From assembly GCA_001023535.1 (NCBI GenBank), contig CP011020.1, positions 1,776,120-1,840,119 of the forward strand: a stretch of 64,000 bases of DNA. The letters are read 5' to 3'. Below are positions 47,345 through 58,841 of this stretch, in pieces. Position 1 is the stretch's first letter. Every line of letters begins with the position of its first letter. The DNA comes from Pseudomonas chlororaphis. GTDB taxonomy: Bacteria > Pseudomonadota > Gammaproteobacteria > Pseudomonadales > Pseudomonadaceae. The position numbers were made by a program, and so were the translations under genes. The notes beneath the pieces are model-generated. The model had not been told where the DNA came from and made no database searches. It worked only from the letters and a program-made list of their open reading frames with translations.

Positions 47345-50300
47345 ATGCTTGTTAACGCTTTGAAGTGGGATCAGCGAGGGCAGTACACAGGCGCTTCCAC
47401 ACTCGACATCGCCCTGTTCGAAAACAACCTGACTCGCCTGCACGCCGATGACCAGGCTTTGCTGGATCACTTTGGTCTGGGCCGGGAACAACTGCTGAAA
47501 CACGTCAGCGCCCCCAACCACCAACACCGCCTGCCCCCCAGCAGCGAATCATGCCTGCAAAGTTTGGAACAAAAGCTGGCCCACCTCGACAGCCTTCCTG
47601 TCGAAACAAAAACAAGTGCAACTAAAAAAGATAACTTTCATGGCTTCGGCCAGCGGTTTCTTCTTTATTTCATCGACACGTTCAAGGCCGACAAGCGTTA
47701 CTCCCAAGTTTCACCGCACATTGACGAGTCGGCCTTGCTCGCAAGCCTCGAACAGTATGTTCTGGCCCGGGTGAGTCGCACCTCGGAACAAAGTCTTGTG
47801 CATCATTTGAACACGCGAATTGCGCAAGGCGAAAACATTGACCTGGGCACCTTCAATGAACAACTGCGCACGTTGCCACTGCGGCCACTCTTCGAGTGCT
47901 ACCCGGTACTGGCAACGCTGCTGTTCGATCAATTGGAAGATACCCTCAACTATCTTTATGCGCTCATTCTCCATTTCGCAGCCGACCTCGCATTATTGGA
48001 GGCCGCGTTTTCAAACGCGGCTCGGCAAATCAGTGCAATTGAACTGGGCCTCGGTGACCCCCACGGTCGCGGCGAAACGGTCTGTCTGGTCACCGTTGGC
48101 AGCGTTTCACTGGTCTACAAACCTCGGGCAAGCCGGGAAGCGCTTTTCTACAACCGCTTGCTTGAACACCTGCACGAGTGGACAGGCGCGGACTGCTTCT
48201 CTGTGCGCGGGCCAAGGATTCTCAGCCGCCCGCGGCATAGCTGGATAGAAAAAATCGACAACCTGCCCTGCGAACAGGCAACGGATGTCGAGTTGTTCTA
48301 CAAGAGAATGGGCGCCCAGATCGCCGTCATTCATGCCTTGAACGGCATCGACTTTCATTACGAGAACATCATTGCCTGCGGCAGCAGCCCGGTCATGATC
48401 GACCTCGAATGCCTGTTCACGGCGTCCACCAGCGACTTGCTGACGGAGTTGCCCGCGGGCTGCGCACTGTCCAGCAGTTTCAAGGCGATCCAGCAATCCA
48501 TCTGTTCCAGCGGCTTCGTGCCCTTTTCGCAAAAGACCAATAACGACCAGAGCGGGCTGACTCGCCAGGCCCTGTTCATTTCCACCCGTCGCGCCCTGGT
48601 TTTCGAGGGTGGGTTCTACCACCTGCGCAAAATCGAATTCGAGCATCAGTTGGCGCAAAAACACCTGCCCCTGCTGCAAGGCGAGCGAATAGGGCCGCAG
48701 GCCTATAAGACCGCGCTGTTCAAAGGCTTCGAATACGCTTACGGCGCACTGATGGTTCATCGGCACGCGATCATGGAGATGCTCGAACAATCCGCCGGCG
48801 AACTGACCACCCGCGTATTGCTCAAGAATTCGCAGCGCTACGCCGACTTTATCGGACTGATCCGCCACCCACGCTTCATGCAGAACATGCTCGACCGAGA
48901 ACTGCTGCTTGCAACCCTGTGGAAAGATCTAAAAGAACCCTATCGGGAAAGAGGTATTGCCCGCTATGAAATAGCCGACCTGCAAAGGTCCAGTATTCCG
49001 TGTTTCACCATGGCGCTGAACGCACGCTGCTTTACGAACGCACAAGGTGAAACCGTCGAGATGGCAACCCTGGAACCTCCATTAAAAAGTTGCCTGCAAA
49101 AAATCAGTCACCTGTCCCGTGAGGACTGGGCCCTGCAACGCACACTCCTGGACATCTGCCTGTTCCCAGAGCCATCCTCACCGGAAACGCGAACACCCCT
49201 ACTCCCTGGAAAAGAACCGCCAGCAGAGCGACTCGACGCGGTCCTGGCCATCAGCGCCCGCCTCGATGAACTTGCCGTGAGGGGCACGGCAACCGACGTC
49301 CGCTGGCTGTCTTTTCATACTCACCCCACGAGCCTGCGCAAATACCCGGCGCCGATGGACCATGGGTTGTATTCGGGTATCGCCGGGATCGGCCTGTTTT
49401 ACCTGGCCGCGTTCAAAGTCGGTGGCCAGTCGCACTGGCTGTCGCGCCTGGATCGGATCCTGGACGCCCTGGACCAGCACTTCGGCTTTTTCCGAACCGA
49501 CCTGACTGTCAGCGCTTATCACGGTCTTGGGGCCTACCTTTACTTGCTTATCAATCGCCGCCGGATCACCGCGGATGCCCGCCATGATGAAAAGATTGCC
49601 GGCTTGCTTACCCAACTGATCGAAATCCCCCCTGAGCGCTACGATTTCGACTTCCTCGCAGGCTGTTGTGGCGCGGTGACGCTCCTGGCCAATCTCCACG
49701 AGTCGTCGGCACAGAACGAGGTACTGCCGGCCCTCCGGCGGATGGTCGACTACATACGGGAGCAGGTCCTGATCGAAGAGGGTCGGCTTCTACGGCGCGA
49801 TGATCGCTCCGTCATCCTGACGGGCTTGTCCCACGGTCTCTCGGGCGTCATCCATGCCCTGTGCAAGGCCTATGACGTGACCGGGGATGCGACGCTGGTG
49901 CCTTTGGCCATCCAGGTGCTCGAAGGTGAGAACCGCTTGAGCCGGGACGGTTTCTGGCTGGACCTGAGGAACCTCGGACCAGTGGACCATACGTCCAAGT
50001 GGTGCCATGGCGACGGCGGTGTGCTCATTGCCAGGCGACAGCTGCTGCAATCGATGGGGGATGTGCTGGACGCGGCGACCCGACAGACCGTGCTCGACGA
50101 CATACAGCGATGCGAGCGCAATCTCTGGGAGCACGGGTTGGGTGAGGGTTACAACCTGTGTCACGGCGATTTCGGCAATCTGTTGTGCCTGCATGACCTG
50201 TATCGGCATTCAGGCAACGCCGATGGCATGAACAGGGTCAGGACAGCCCTAGACGAGGCCGCCCGGCAATTTTTTGCAGGACCTTGGCTGGACAACGACA

Positions 50301-50416
50301 GGGTGCCCGACGTCAGCCTGCTGACGGGCATCACCGGTGTGGGCTATGCCTTGCTGTACGAGATGGACCCGACGATCCCCAACATTCTCACGCTCGATTT
50401 TGCGCCACAGGCCTAG
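47345..50416 (+). CDS. lanM: Class II lanthipeptide synthetase LanM
   Basis: 1023 residues, a normal LanM length. The N-terminal dehydratase (DUF4135, about 90-640) has the kinase-like residues of this enzyme class: K259 (VYKPR), D336/H338/N341 (GIDFHYEN) and D353/E355 (MIDLEC). The C-terminal LanC-like cyclase (about 650-1020) has the barrel glycine motifs GLYSGIAG, GLSHGLSG and GITGVGYAL, and the zinc ligands C887 (WCHG), C939 and H940 (LCHG). It would phosphorylate and dehydrate Ser/Thr in LanA1 and LanA2 and then close thioether rings. CAGGAG precedes the ATG. Parts of the gene are more AT-rich than neighbours. Confidence 0.93.
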   Translation: MLVNALKWDQRGQYTGASTLDIALFENNLTRLHADDQALLDHFGLGREQLLKHVSAPNHQHRLPPSSESCLQSLEQKLAHLDSLPVETKTSATKKDNFHGFGQRFLLYFIDTFKADKRYSQVSPHIDESALLASLEQYVLARVSRTSEQSLVHHLNTRIAQGENIDLGTFNEQLRTLPLRPLFECYPVLATLLFDQLEDTLNYLYALILHFAADLALLEAAFSNAARQISAIELGLGDPHGRGETVCLVTVGSVSLVYKPRASREALFYNRLLEHLHEWTGADCFSVRGPRILSRPRHSWIEKIDNLPCEQATDVELFYKRMGAQIAVIHALNGIDFHYENIIACGSSPVMIDLECLFTASTSDLLTELPAGCALSSSFKAIQQSICSSGFVPFSQKTNNDQSGLTRQALFISTRRALVFEGGFYHLRKIEFEHQLAQKHLPLLQGERIGPQAYKTALFKGFEYAYGALMVHRHAIMEMLEQSAGELTTRVLLKNSQRYADFIGLIRHPRFMQNMLDRELLLATLWKDLKEPYRERGIARYEIADLQRSSIPCFTMALNARCFTNAQGETVEMATLEPPLKSCLQKISHLSREDWALQRTLLDICLFPEPSSPETRTPLLPGKEPPAERLDAVLAISARLDELAVRGTATDVRWLSFHTHPTSLRKYPAPMDHGLYSGIAGIGLFYLAAFKVGGQSHWLSRLDRILDALDQHFGFFRTDLTVSAYHGLGAYLYLLINRRRITADARHDEKIAGLLTQLIEIPPERYDFDFLAGCCGAVTLLANLHESSAQNEVLPALRRMVDYIREQVLIEEGRLLRRDDRSVILTGLSHGLSGVIHALCKAYDVTGDATLVPLAIQVLEGENRLSRDGFWLDLRNLGPVDHTSKWCHGDGGVLIARRQLLQSMGDVLDAATRQTVLDDIQRCERNLWEHGLGEGYNLCHGDFGNLLCLHDLYRHSGNADGMNRVRTALDEAARQFFAGPWLDNDRVPDVSLLTGITGVGYALLYEMDPTIPNILTLDFAPQA

Positions 50417-50427
50417 CGCCTGACCTG

Positions 50428-50457
50428 CATGGCGAGGGAGCACGCTCCCTCGCCATG
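50428..50457. terminator. Perfect hairpin between convergent lanM and ettA
   Basis: CATGGCGAGGGAG pairs with CTCCCTCGCCATG over a four-base loop. It resembles a REP family B arm folded on itself and lies directly between two stop codons, so it can end both transcripts. Confidence 0.65.
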
Positions 50458-50486
50458 GGTTCAGCGACCTTGCGGTCGCACGCCCC

Positions 50487-52151
50487 TCAAGCCAGCTTCT
50501 TGTGCCGCACACGGTGCGGCTGGGCAGCGGCCTCGCCGAGGCGTTTCTTGCGATCGGCTTCGTACTCGGTGTAGTTGCCTTCGAAGAACACCGCCTGGGA
50601 GTCGTCTTCGTACGCCAGGATGTGAGTTGCCACGCGGTCAAGGAACCACCGATCGTGGGAGATCACAATGGCGGCGCCCGGGAAGTCCAGCAGGGCTTCT
50701 TCCAGGGAACGCAGGGTTTCGACGTCGAGGTCGTTGGACGGTTCGTCGAGCAGCAGGACGTTGCCACCCTCCTTCAGCGTCAGCGCCAGGTGCAAGCGGC
50801 CGCGCTCACCGCCGGACAGGTCCTTGACGAACTTCTGCTGGTCGCCGCCCTTGAAGTTGAAACGCCCCACGTAGGTGCGCGACGGGATTTCGTAGTTGCC
50901 GATGCGGATCTGGTCGGAGCCGTCGGAAATCTGCTGGAACACGGTCTTGCTGCCGTCCAGGTCTTCGCGGCTCTGGTCGACGCAGGCCAGTTGCACGGTT
51001 TCGCCGATCTCGATGCTGCCCGAGTCCGGTGTTTCCTTGCCCATCAGCATGCGGAACAGCGTGGATTTACCCGCGCCGTTACCACCGATGACACCGACGA
51101 TGGCGCCCTTGGGCATGGAGAACGACAGGTTGTCGATCAGCACACGGTCGCCGTAGCCTTTGGTGACGTTCTTGAACTCGATGACCTTGTCGCCCAGGCG
51201 TGGACCGGCCGGGATGTAGATCTCGTTGGTTTCGCTGCGCTTCTGGAATTCCTGCGACTGCATTTCCTCGAAGCGTTGCAGGCGAGCCTTGGATTTGGAC
51301 TGGCGGGCCTTGGCGCCTTTGCGCACCCACTCCAGTTCTTCCTTCATGGCCTTTTCATGGGCCGACTGCTGCTTGGATTCCTGGGCAAGACGCTCAGACT
51401 TGGCTTCCAGCCAGCCCGAATAGTTGCCTTCGTACGGGATGCCGGCGCCACGGTCGAGTTCCAGGATCCAGCCGGCGACGTTGTCGAGGAAGTAACGGTC
51501 GTGCGTGATCGCTACCACGGTGCCCGGGAAATCGTGCAGGAAGTGTTCGAGCCAGGCGACGGAATCGGCGTCCAGGTGGTTGGTCGGTTCGTCGAGCAGC
51601 AGCATGTCCGGGGCGGACAGCAGCAGGCGGCACAGGGCCACGCGGCGTTTTTCACCACCAGACAGGTGCTCGACCTTCGCGTCCCAGGCTGGCAGGCGCA
51701 GCGCATCGGCGGCCACTTCCAGCTGACGCTCCAGGTTGTGGCCGTCGCTGGCTTGCAGGATGGCTTCGAGCTTAGCCTGTTCGGCGGCCAGCTTGTCGAA
51801 ATCGGCATCGGGATCCGCGTAGGCGGCATAGACCTCGTCCAGGCGTGCCTGGGCATCCTTGATCACGCTGACCGCTTCCTCGACCACTTCGCGAACGGTC
51901 TTGGTCGGATCGAGCTGCGGTTCCTGCGGCAGGTAGCCGATGTTCAGGTCCGGCATCGGACGGGCTTCGCCGTCGAATTCATTGTCGACACCGGCCATGA
52001 TTTTCAGCAGCGTGGACTTGCCCGAGCCGTTGAGGCCCAGCACACCGATCTTGGCGCCGGGGAAGAACGACAGCGAAATGTTTTTAAGGATTTCCCGCTT
52101 CGGCGGAACAACTTTGCTCAGCCGATGCATGGTGAAGACGTATTGAGCCAT
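50487..52151 (-). CDS. ettA: Energy-dependent translational throttle protein EttA (ABC-F)
   Basis: 554 residues; ABC-F ATPase that binds the ribosomal E site and gates the first elongation step by ATP/ADP level. Two ABC domains: Walker A GLNGSGKST and GGNGAGKST, signatures LSGGEKRRVAL and LSGGERGRLHLAL, with the arm and the linker (P-site tRNA interaction motif region) between. No membrane domain, so not a transporter. The start at 52151 (MAQYVFTMHRLSKVVPPKREILKN) is the family start; AGGT lies upstream. It is not the exporter of the lanthipeptide. Confidence 0.95.
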   Translation of the reverse strand: MAQYVFTMHRLSKVVPPKREILKNISLSFFPGAKIGVLGLNGSGKSTLLKIMAGVDNEFDGEARPMPDLNIGYLPQEPQLDPTKTVREVVEEAVSVIKDAQARLDEVYAAYADPDADFDKLAAEQAKLEAILQASDGHNLERQLEVAADALRLPAWDAKVEHLSGGEKRRVALCRLLLSAPDMLLLDEPTNHLDADSVAWLEHFLHDFPGTVVAITHDRYFLDNVAGWILELDRGAGIPYEGNYSGWLEAKSERLAQESKQQSAHEKAMKEELEWVRKGAKARQSKSKARLQRFEEMQSQEFQKRSETNEIYIPAGPRLGDKVIEFKNVTKGYGDRVLIDNLSFSMPKGAIVGVIGGNGAGKSTLFRMLMGKETPDSGSIEIGETVQLACVDQSREDLDGSKTVFQQISDGSDQIRIGNYEIPSRTYVGRFNFKGGDQQKFVKDLSGGERGRLHLALTLKEGGNVLLLDEPSNDLDVETLRSLEEALLDFPGAAIVISHDRWFLDRVATHILAYEDDSQAVFFEGNYTEYEADRKKRLGEAAAQPHRVRHKKLA

Positions 52152-52422
52152 GGTGAACCTAGCGTCAGTGACAGGTGAAAAGAACGAGCCAGGCCATGCA
52201 CGGCGCCGGCGCTTGAAGGGGATCAAGGCCAGGGGGCCGATGGCGCCTGGGAATGTGGAGCTGGAACGCTCTTGTTTGACCGGCAAAGCTACCTCAACCG
52301 TCGGTCAAGGTCCAGCCGCCAGGGACTGGCACTTTGCCACAAGGCAAGGCATGCTAGCCGCCCTTCGGGCGTCCGGCTTATAGTGCACGTCGCGCCAGTC
52401 CAGCAAACCGCAGGATTACAGC

Positions 52423-55400
52423 TTGTCCAAAGTCACGCCGCCCTCGTCCCCACGCGCGCCCGCTACGGTGCCCGGCTCGCCCCTGCGCGGGACATTGAAG
52501 GGCGCGCTGGCCACACTGGTGCTGCTGTTGCTCGGCCTGCTCTTCTGGCAGTTGCTCGACCAACTGCGTGAAACCCAGCAGCAACAGCGCCAGTACACCA
52601 TCGACTACACCGCCGACCTGGCCTCGCAAATCAGCCTGAACATGGCGCTGAACGCGCAAATCGCCCTCAACCTGCTACCGATCGTCGAACAACCGCAAAC
52701 GGCCGACGAACAGCAGGCGCTGTTGCGCAAGCTGCAGCAATCGTTGCCCGAACTGCGCAGCCTGGCGTTGCTGAGCCCTTCGGGCAAGGTCCTCAGCGAC
52801 AGCGACGCCGCCAGCGAAGACGCCGACTATCTGGCCGACCTGGTGCGACGCAGCCGGGCCCAGGCCCACTATTTCAGCAACTCCACGGACGGCTCCGTGG
52901 TGCACCTGCTGTTGCACCAGGCCAGCGGCAGCACCCGCGGCTACTGGGCCTTGCGCCTGACCCCGAACTTCTTCGCCACGCTGACCAAGCAGGCCGATGT
53001 GGGCCTGCGCCCGTTGTGGCTGGTGGAAAACCGTCTCGACCAGCAGATCATCAGCCGCGACGAGGGCCTGCCTTCGGAAAGCGCCGCCCGGCTCTCCCCG
53101 GACGATCTGGAAAACACCGTGCTGACCGTGCCCCTGAGCAGCAGCGATTGGCAGTTGCGTGGGTTGTTCGACCGGCGCCAGGTGATCGAGCAACTGTTGC
53201 CGGCCTTCATCGGCAAATGCCTGCTGGGCCTGGCGATCTCGCTGCTGCCGGTGATCGCGCTGTTGAACATGCGCCGACGCCAACGGCAACTGCATGAAGG
53301 TCGCCGGCGTTACCAGGATATTTTCGAAGGCACCGGCGTGGCCCTGTGCGTGCTCGATTTGTCGGGGCTCAAGGCCTTCTTCCAGAAGGTCGGCCTGCAC
53401 ACCGGCGATCAATTGCGCACCTGGCTGGAAACACCCCATCAGCGCGAGCAACTGCAACGGGAAGTGGTGGTGACCGAGGTCAACCAGATGGCGTTGAAGC
53501 TGCTTAACGTCGACTCGTGCGAACAGGCCTGGCAACTGCTGGTGGGCAACGGCCCGCAAGACCACAACCCCGTGGGCTCGAAACTGCTCCAGGCCCTGCT
53601 CGACCAGCACAAGCAACTGGAACTGGAAATCCGCCTGCAGGACGCCCATGGCCGCGACCAGCACCTGTGGCTGGTGCTGCGCCTGCCGGAAAAACAGGAC
53701 GACTATAACGCTGTCATCCTGAGCATCAGCGACATCACCAGCCGCAAGCTGGTGGAACTCTCGCTGCTCGAACGCGAAGGCTTCTGGTCCGACGTGGTGC
53801 GCACCGTGCCGGATCACCTCTACGTGCAGGACGTCATCAGCCAGCGGATGATCTTCAGCAACCATCACCTCGGCCAGACCCTGGGCTACGACCGCACCGA
53901 ACTGCACCAGATGGGCGAGTACTTCTGGGAAATCCTGCTGCACAGCGAAGATGCCGACCATTACCACGGCCTGCGCCAGGAACAGCGTCGGGGCGGGTAC
54001 ACGCAACTGCTGCAATGCCAACTGCGCTTTCGTCACCGCAACGGCAAGTGGCGGCGCTTCGATATCCGCGAACAGGCCCTGGCCCGGGACCGGCATGACC
54101 AGGTGACGCGGATCATCGGCGTGGCCAAGGACATCACCGAGCAGATCGAAGCCAGCGAATCGCTGCGCGACAGCGAACAACGCTACCGGATGCTCGCCGA
54201 AAGCATCAGCGACGTGATCTTCTCCACCGACAGCAAGCTTTCGCTCAACTATGTCAGCCCGTCGGTTCAGGCGGTGCTGGGCTACAACGTCGACTGGATT
54301 TTCCAGAACGGCTGGCAATCGACCATCGCCAACCCGCAGCAACTGACCGGCATCTACAGCCTGATGGAGCGGGTCAGCAAGGCCCTCGACAAGCCCGAGC
54401 AACTGGCCGAGCTGCGCAACCAGATGCAGACCCAGCTGTTCCTGTTCGACTGCCTGCGGGCCGATGGGCGCAAGATCCCCATCGAGTTGCGGCTGGTGCT
54501 GGTGTGGGACGATCACGGCGCGTTCGAAGGCGTGCTGGGCGTGGGCCGCGACATCAGCCAGCAGCGCCGCGCCGAAAAAGACCTGCGCATGGCCGCCACG
54601 GTATTCGAGCATTCGACCTCGGCCATCCTGATCACCGACCCGGCGGGCTACATCGTCCAGGCCAACGAAGCGTTCAGCCGCGTCAGTGGCTACGCGGTGT
54701 CGCAGGTGCTGGACCAGTTGCCCAACATGCTGACCGTGGACGAACAGCAGGAAGCGCACCTGCGCTATGTGCTCAAGCAGCTGCAACAGCACAGCACCTG
54801 GGAAGGCGAAGTGTGGCTCAAGCGGCGCAATGGCGAGCACTACCCGGCCTGGGTCGGCATCACCGCGGTGCTGGATGACGAAGGCGACCTGGCCAGCTAC
54901 GTGTGCTTCTTCAGCGACATCAGCGAACGCAAGGCCAGCGAACAGCGCATCCATCGCCTGGCCTACTACGACGCCCTGACCCACCTGCCGAACCGCACGT
55001 TGTTCCAGGACCGCCTGCACACCGCGCTGCAAGCGGCCGAGCGGCAGAAGAGCTGGGTCGTGCTGATGTTCCTCGACCTCGACCGTTTCAAACCGATCAA
55101 CGACTCCCTGGGCCATGCCGCCGGCGACCGGATGCTCAAGGAAATGGCCACGCGACTGCTCGGCTGCGTCGCCGACGACGACACCGTGGCGCGCATGGGC
55201 GGCGACGAGTTCACCCTGCTGCTGCAACCGCGCGCCAGTCGCGAGATGGCGCTGAACCGAGCCATTACCGTGGCCGAACAGATCCTCGCCAGCCTGGTCA
55301 GGCCCTTCGTGCTCGAAGGCCGGGAGTTCTTCGTCACCGCCAGTATCGGTATTGCCCTGAGCCCCCAGGACGGCAACGAACTGAGCCAGTTGATGAAAAA

Positions 55401-56271
55401 CGCCGACACGGCCATGTACCACGCCAAGGAACGCGGCAAGAACAACTTCCAGTTCTACCAGGCCGACATGAACGCCAGCGCCCTGGAACGCCTGGAGCTG
55501 GAAAGCGACCTGCGCCACGCCCTGGAGCAGAACGAGTTCGTGCTGTATTACCAGCCGCAGTTCAGCGGCGACGGCAAGCGCCTGACCGGCGCCGAGGCCC
55601 TGCTGCGCTGGCGCCATCCACGCCGCGGGCTGGTGCCGCCGGGGGATTTCATCCCGGTCCTGGAAGAACTCGGGCTGGTGGTGGACGTGGGCGACTGGGT
55701 CATCGCCGAGGCCTGTCGGCAGCTCAGGACCTGGCACCAGGCCAAGGTCCGGGTGCCGAAGGTTTCGGTCAATATCTCGGCCCGGCAATTCTCCGATGGC
55801 CAACTGGGGACGCGCATCGCCAATATCCTGCGCAGCACCGGCCTGCCACCGGCGTGCCTGGAGCTGGAGTTGACCGAGAGCATCCTGATGCGCGAAGTCA
55901 GCGAAGCGATGCAGATCCTGGCCGGGTTGAAAAACCTCGGCCTGAGTATCGCCGTGGATGACTTCGGCACGGGCTACTCGTCGCTCAACTACCTCAAGCA
56001 GTTCCCCATTGACGTGTTGAAGATCGACCGCACCTTCGTCGATGGCCTGCCCTCCGGCGAACAGGACGCGCAGATCGCCCGTGCGATCATCGCCATGGCC
56101 CACAGCCTCAACCTCGCGGTGATCGCCGAGGGGGTCGAGACCCACGAACAACTGGACTTCCTGCGCGAACACGGCTGCGACGAAGTCCAGGGCTACCTGT
56201 TCGGCCGCCCGATGCCGGCCAATCGCTTCGAAGCGCAGTTCAGCAATGATGCGTTGTTCATGCTCGACTGA
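52423..56271 (+). CDS. morA: MorA-type diguanylate cyclase/phosphodiesterase (PAS-GGDEF-EAL)
   Basis: 1282-residue c-di-GMP regulator. Membrane helix at about 24-44, a periplasmic sensing part, a second helix at about 268-288, then several PAS domains with PAC ends ([37 protein letters not shown]), GGDEF with an intact active site at 926-930, and an EAL domain with EALLRW from 1058, [10 protein letters not shown] and the metal ligands, so both enzyme activities look possible. In P. aeruginosa MorA controls motility and biofilm. The start is TTG with CAGGA seven bases upstream; no ATG fits before the first membrane helix. Confidence 0.92.
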   Translation: MSKVTPPSSPRAPATVPGSPLRGTLKGALATLVLLLLGLLFWQLLDQLRETQQQQRQYTIDYTADLASQISLNMALNAQIALNLLPIVEQPQTADEQQALLRKLQQSLPELRSLALLSPSGKVLSDSDAASEDADYLADLVRRSRAQAHYFSNSTDGSVVHLLLHQASGSTRGYWALRLTPNFFATLTKQADVGLRPLWLVENRLDQQIISRDEGLPSESAARLSPDDLENTVLTVPLSSSDWQLRGLFDRRQVIEQLLPAFIGKCLLGLAISLLPVIALLNMRRRQRQLHEGRRRYQDIFEGTGVALCVLDLSGLKAFFQKVGLHTGDQLRTWLETPHQREQLQREVVVTEVNQMALKLLNVDSCEQAWQLLVGNGPQDHNPVGSKLLQALLDQHKQLELEIRLQDAHGRDQHLWLVLRLPEKQDDYNAVILSISDITSRKLVELSLLEREGFWSDVVRTVPDHLYVQDVISQRMIFSNHHLGQTLGYDRTELHQMGEYFWEILLHSEDADHYHGLRQEQRRGGYTQLLQCQLRFRHRNGKWRRFDIREQALARDRHDQVTRIIGVAKDITEQIEASESLRDSEQRYRMLAESISDVIFSTDSKLSLNYVSPSVQAVLGYNVDWIFQNGWQSTIANPQQLTGIYSLMERVSKALDKPEQLAELRNQMQTQLFLFDCLRADGRKIPIELRLVLVWDDHGAFEGVLGVGRDISQQRRAEKDLRMAATVFEHSTSAILITDPAGYIVQANEAFSRVSGYAVSQVLDQLPNMLTVDEQQEAHLRYVLKQLQQHSTWEGEVWLKRRNGEHYPAWVGITAVLDDEGDLASYVCFFSDISERKASEQRIHRLAYYDALTHLPNRTLFQDRLHTALQAAERQKSWVVLMFLDLDRFKPINDSLGHAAGDRMLKEMATRLLGCVADDDTVARMGGDEFTLLLQPRASREMALNRAITVAEQILASLVRPFVLEGREFFVTASIGIALSPQDGNELSQLMKNADTAMYHAKERGKNNFQFYQADMNASALERLELESDLRHALEQNEFVLYYQPQFSGDGKRLTGAEALLRWRHPRRGLVPPGDFIPVLEELGLVVDVGDWVIAEACRQLRTWHQAKVRVPKVSVNISARQFSDGQLGTRIANILRSTGLPPACLELELTESILMREVSEAMQILAGLKNLGLSIAVDDFGTGYSSLNYLKQFPIDVLKIDRTFVDGLPSGEQDAQIARAIIAMAHSLNLAVIAEGVETHEQLDFLREHGCDEVQGYLFGRPMPANRFEAQFSNDALFMLD

Positions 56272-56296
56272 GGCTCTTCGGTGCCTGTAGTGACCT

Positions 56297-56371
56297 CATC
56301 GCGAGCAAGCTCGCTCCCACAGGGTTATGGGCACGCGGGTCCAAATGTGGGAGCGAGCTTGCTCGCGATGG
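56297..56371. repeat. REPIN, family A
   Basis: TCATCGCGAGCAAGCTCGCT ... AGCGAGCTTGCTCGCGATGG, inverted pair between morA and glyA. Confidence 0.88.
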
Positions 56372-56500
56372 GGCCCGCCAAGGCAACGCAGAATGGTGCG
56401 TGAATCCCATTCGTCCACGACATGACGTCCTTTCATACCCCTTCCAAAACCGGTTGGGTTAGAATGCCCCCCTTTTCTGCCCCGATCCTTGAGGACCGCC

Positions 56501-57754
<1,254 letters not shown>

Positions 57755-57775
57755 TGCGGCACTAGGCTGTCATTG

Positions 57776-57809
57776 AAAAAGCCCGCCTCGAAATAGGCGG
57801 GCTTTTTTA
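57776..57809 (+). terminator. Rho-independent terminator of glyA
   Basis: AAGCCCGCCT pairs with AGGCGGGCTT over a six-base loop, followed by a run of T. Confidence 0.93.
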
Positions 57810-57969
57810 TTGGCTGCTCTTCCCTGTAAAGCCAGTAATAACTTCAACATCCCTTTATACACCTCACGCCTTGAAACATAGCCTTCGACACAACTTACCA
57901 AGAACCTCCTAACATCGAATCTCATTATTCACGGCCACCCAGGCCATCAATAAAGGATGCGATCTCTAC

Positions 57970-58494
57970 ATGGACAGTAAACGCTCTTTTTCCGCAACAC
58001 TTCGCTCGCCAGACATGCATATCCACTTGCTTGAAACGCTGCACGGAAAACCGGCCATGGCGACCATTACTTCATTCAGCGGTGGATTTTTCAGCGGCAA
58101 ACCGCAAACCGTCGATCATTCAAGCCTGCTGGGCATGCACGCCAAAGCCAGCGGCGGCGCCGTCGCGCCGCTGATGCTGCACTTTCGCCACAGCGCCGAT
58201 GGCTACACCCTGTGGATAAAAACGCCCGGCGAACACCACGACAAGTTCATCGGAAAAAGTTGGTTCGACGCCCTTGGCGTAAAAGACTCGGGCCAAGCAA
58301 GTACCTTTAGACTTGTTAATCCAAAGAACCGCGTAATCACCTTGGACGATATAACGGCCCAACACTCGCCCCTCTCGCTCATGACGAAGCACAACAAATA
58401 TGTGGGCGGATTAAGAATGCACGGTTCGCCTTATCTTTATCTGGCAGAAACCGATGTACGCTCGAAGCTGACGTTCATACTCAGCCTGACTTGA
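57970..58494 (+). CDS. Hypothetical orphan protein
   Basis: 174 residues, no signal peptide or membrane segment, no recognised family. Sequence has repeated strands of the type GGxxxSGKPQT, GGLRMHGSPYLYLAET and KFIGKSW, which could be a beta-trefoil or similar lectin-like fold; that is a guess. Composition is visibly less GC-rich than the neighbours, and the 160-base upstream region is AT-rich. AAGGA is 12-14 bases from the ATG, a poor distance, so the true start may differ. Not present in the P. aeruginosa order I know. Confidence 0.55.
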   Translation: MDSKRSFSATLRSPDMHIHLLETLHGKPAMATITSFSGGFFSGKPQTVDHSSLLGMHAKASGGAVAPLMLHFRHSADGYTLWIKTPGEHHDKFIGKSWFDALGVKDSGQASTFRLVNPKNRVITLDDITAQHSPLSLMTKHNKYVGGLRMHGSPYLYLAETDVRSKLTFILSLT

Positions 58495-58501
58495 ATAGAC
58501 T

Positions 58502-58588
58502 GTGTGGGCGCAAGCCTGCTCGCGATAAGGGCCCGTTCAATCGGCCTTGACTGACCTGCTCCTTTCGCAAGCCGGCTCGCTCCCACAC
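58502..58588. repeat. Degenerate REPIN, family A
   Basis: GTGTGGGCGCAAGCCTGCTC at the left and GCCGGCTCGCTCCCACAC at the right, with mismatches. First part of the 347-base gap before the dctA-like gene. Confidence 0.75.
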
Positions 58589-58674
58589 GTTTCTGGTTTT
58601 GCCCCAGGCCTGGGCCGCCGGTCATTTTTTTCATGGGAGGGAAAAGGCTCAAGCACGAGGGTTTCCTTGCAACT

Positions 58675-58683
58675 GGTAAGACC
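58675..58683 (+). promoter_or_regulatory. Candidate FadR/GntR operator 1
   Basis: GGTAAGACC, matching the GGTnnnACC core of FadR-subfamily GntR operators. Lies upstream of the -35 box of the promoter at 58711-58740. Confidence 0.55.
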
Positions 58684-58710
58684 GGTAAAGCCAAAACCTA
58701 AAAAATCGCC

Positions 58711-58740
58711 TTGCGGCCGTGGCAAAACCGCGCCTAGACT
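58711..58740 (+). promoter_or_regulatory. Candidate sigma-70 promoter of dctA-like gene
   Basis: TTGCGG (58711-58716), 18-base spacer, TAGACT (58735-58740), then GCGCC. Leader to the ATG would be about 95 bases. Confidence 0.55.
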
Positions 58741-58760
58741 GCGCCTGCACTGGACAAACC

Positions 58761-58769
58761 GGTAAGACC
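58761..58769 (+). promoter_or_regulatory. Candidate FadR/GntR operator 2
   Basis: A second exact GGTAAGACC, 86 bases after the first, placed just downstream of the expected transcript start, suitable for repression. Confidence 0.55.
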
Positions 58770-58841
58770 ACAATAATGAAGTCCTGACGCCAACGGCCCT
58801 AAAGCCCAGCGGACACGGACACCGAACCAGGAATCCCTCCC

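Noticed and set aside
50487..52151. ABC ATPase next to lanM as lanthipeptide exporter or immunity protein
   Set aside because: It is EttA, an ABC-F protein without membrane domain, convergent to lanM and conserved at this place in strains lacking the locus, as far as I recall.
52675..56172. 1165-codon open frame on the minus strand
   Set aside because: Antisense of morA; the sense frame has GGDEF, EAL and PAS motifs.
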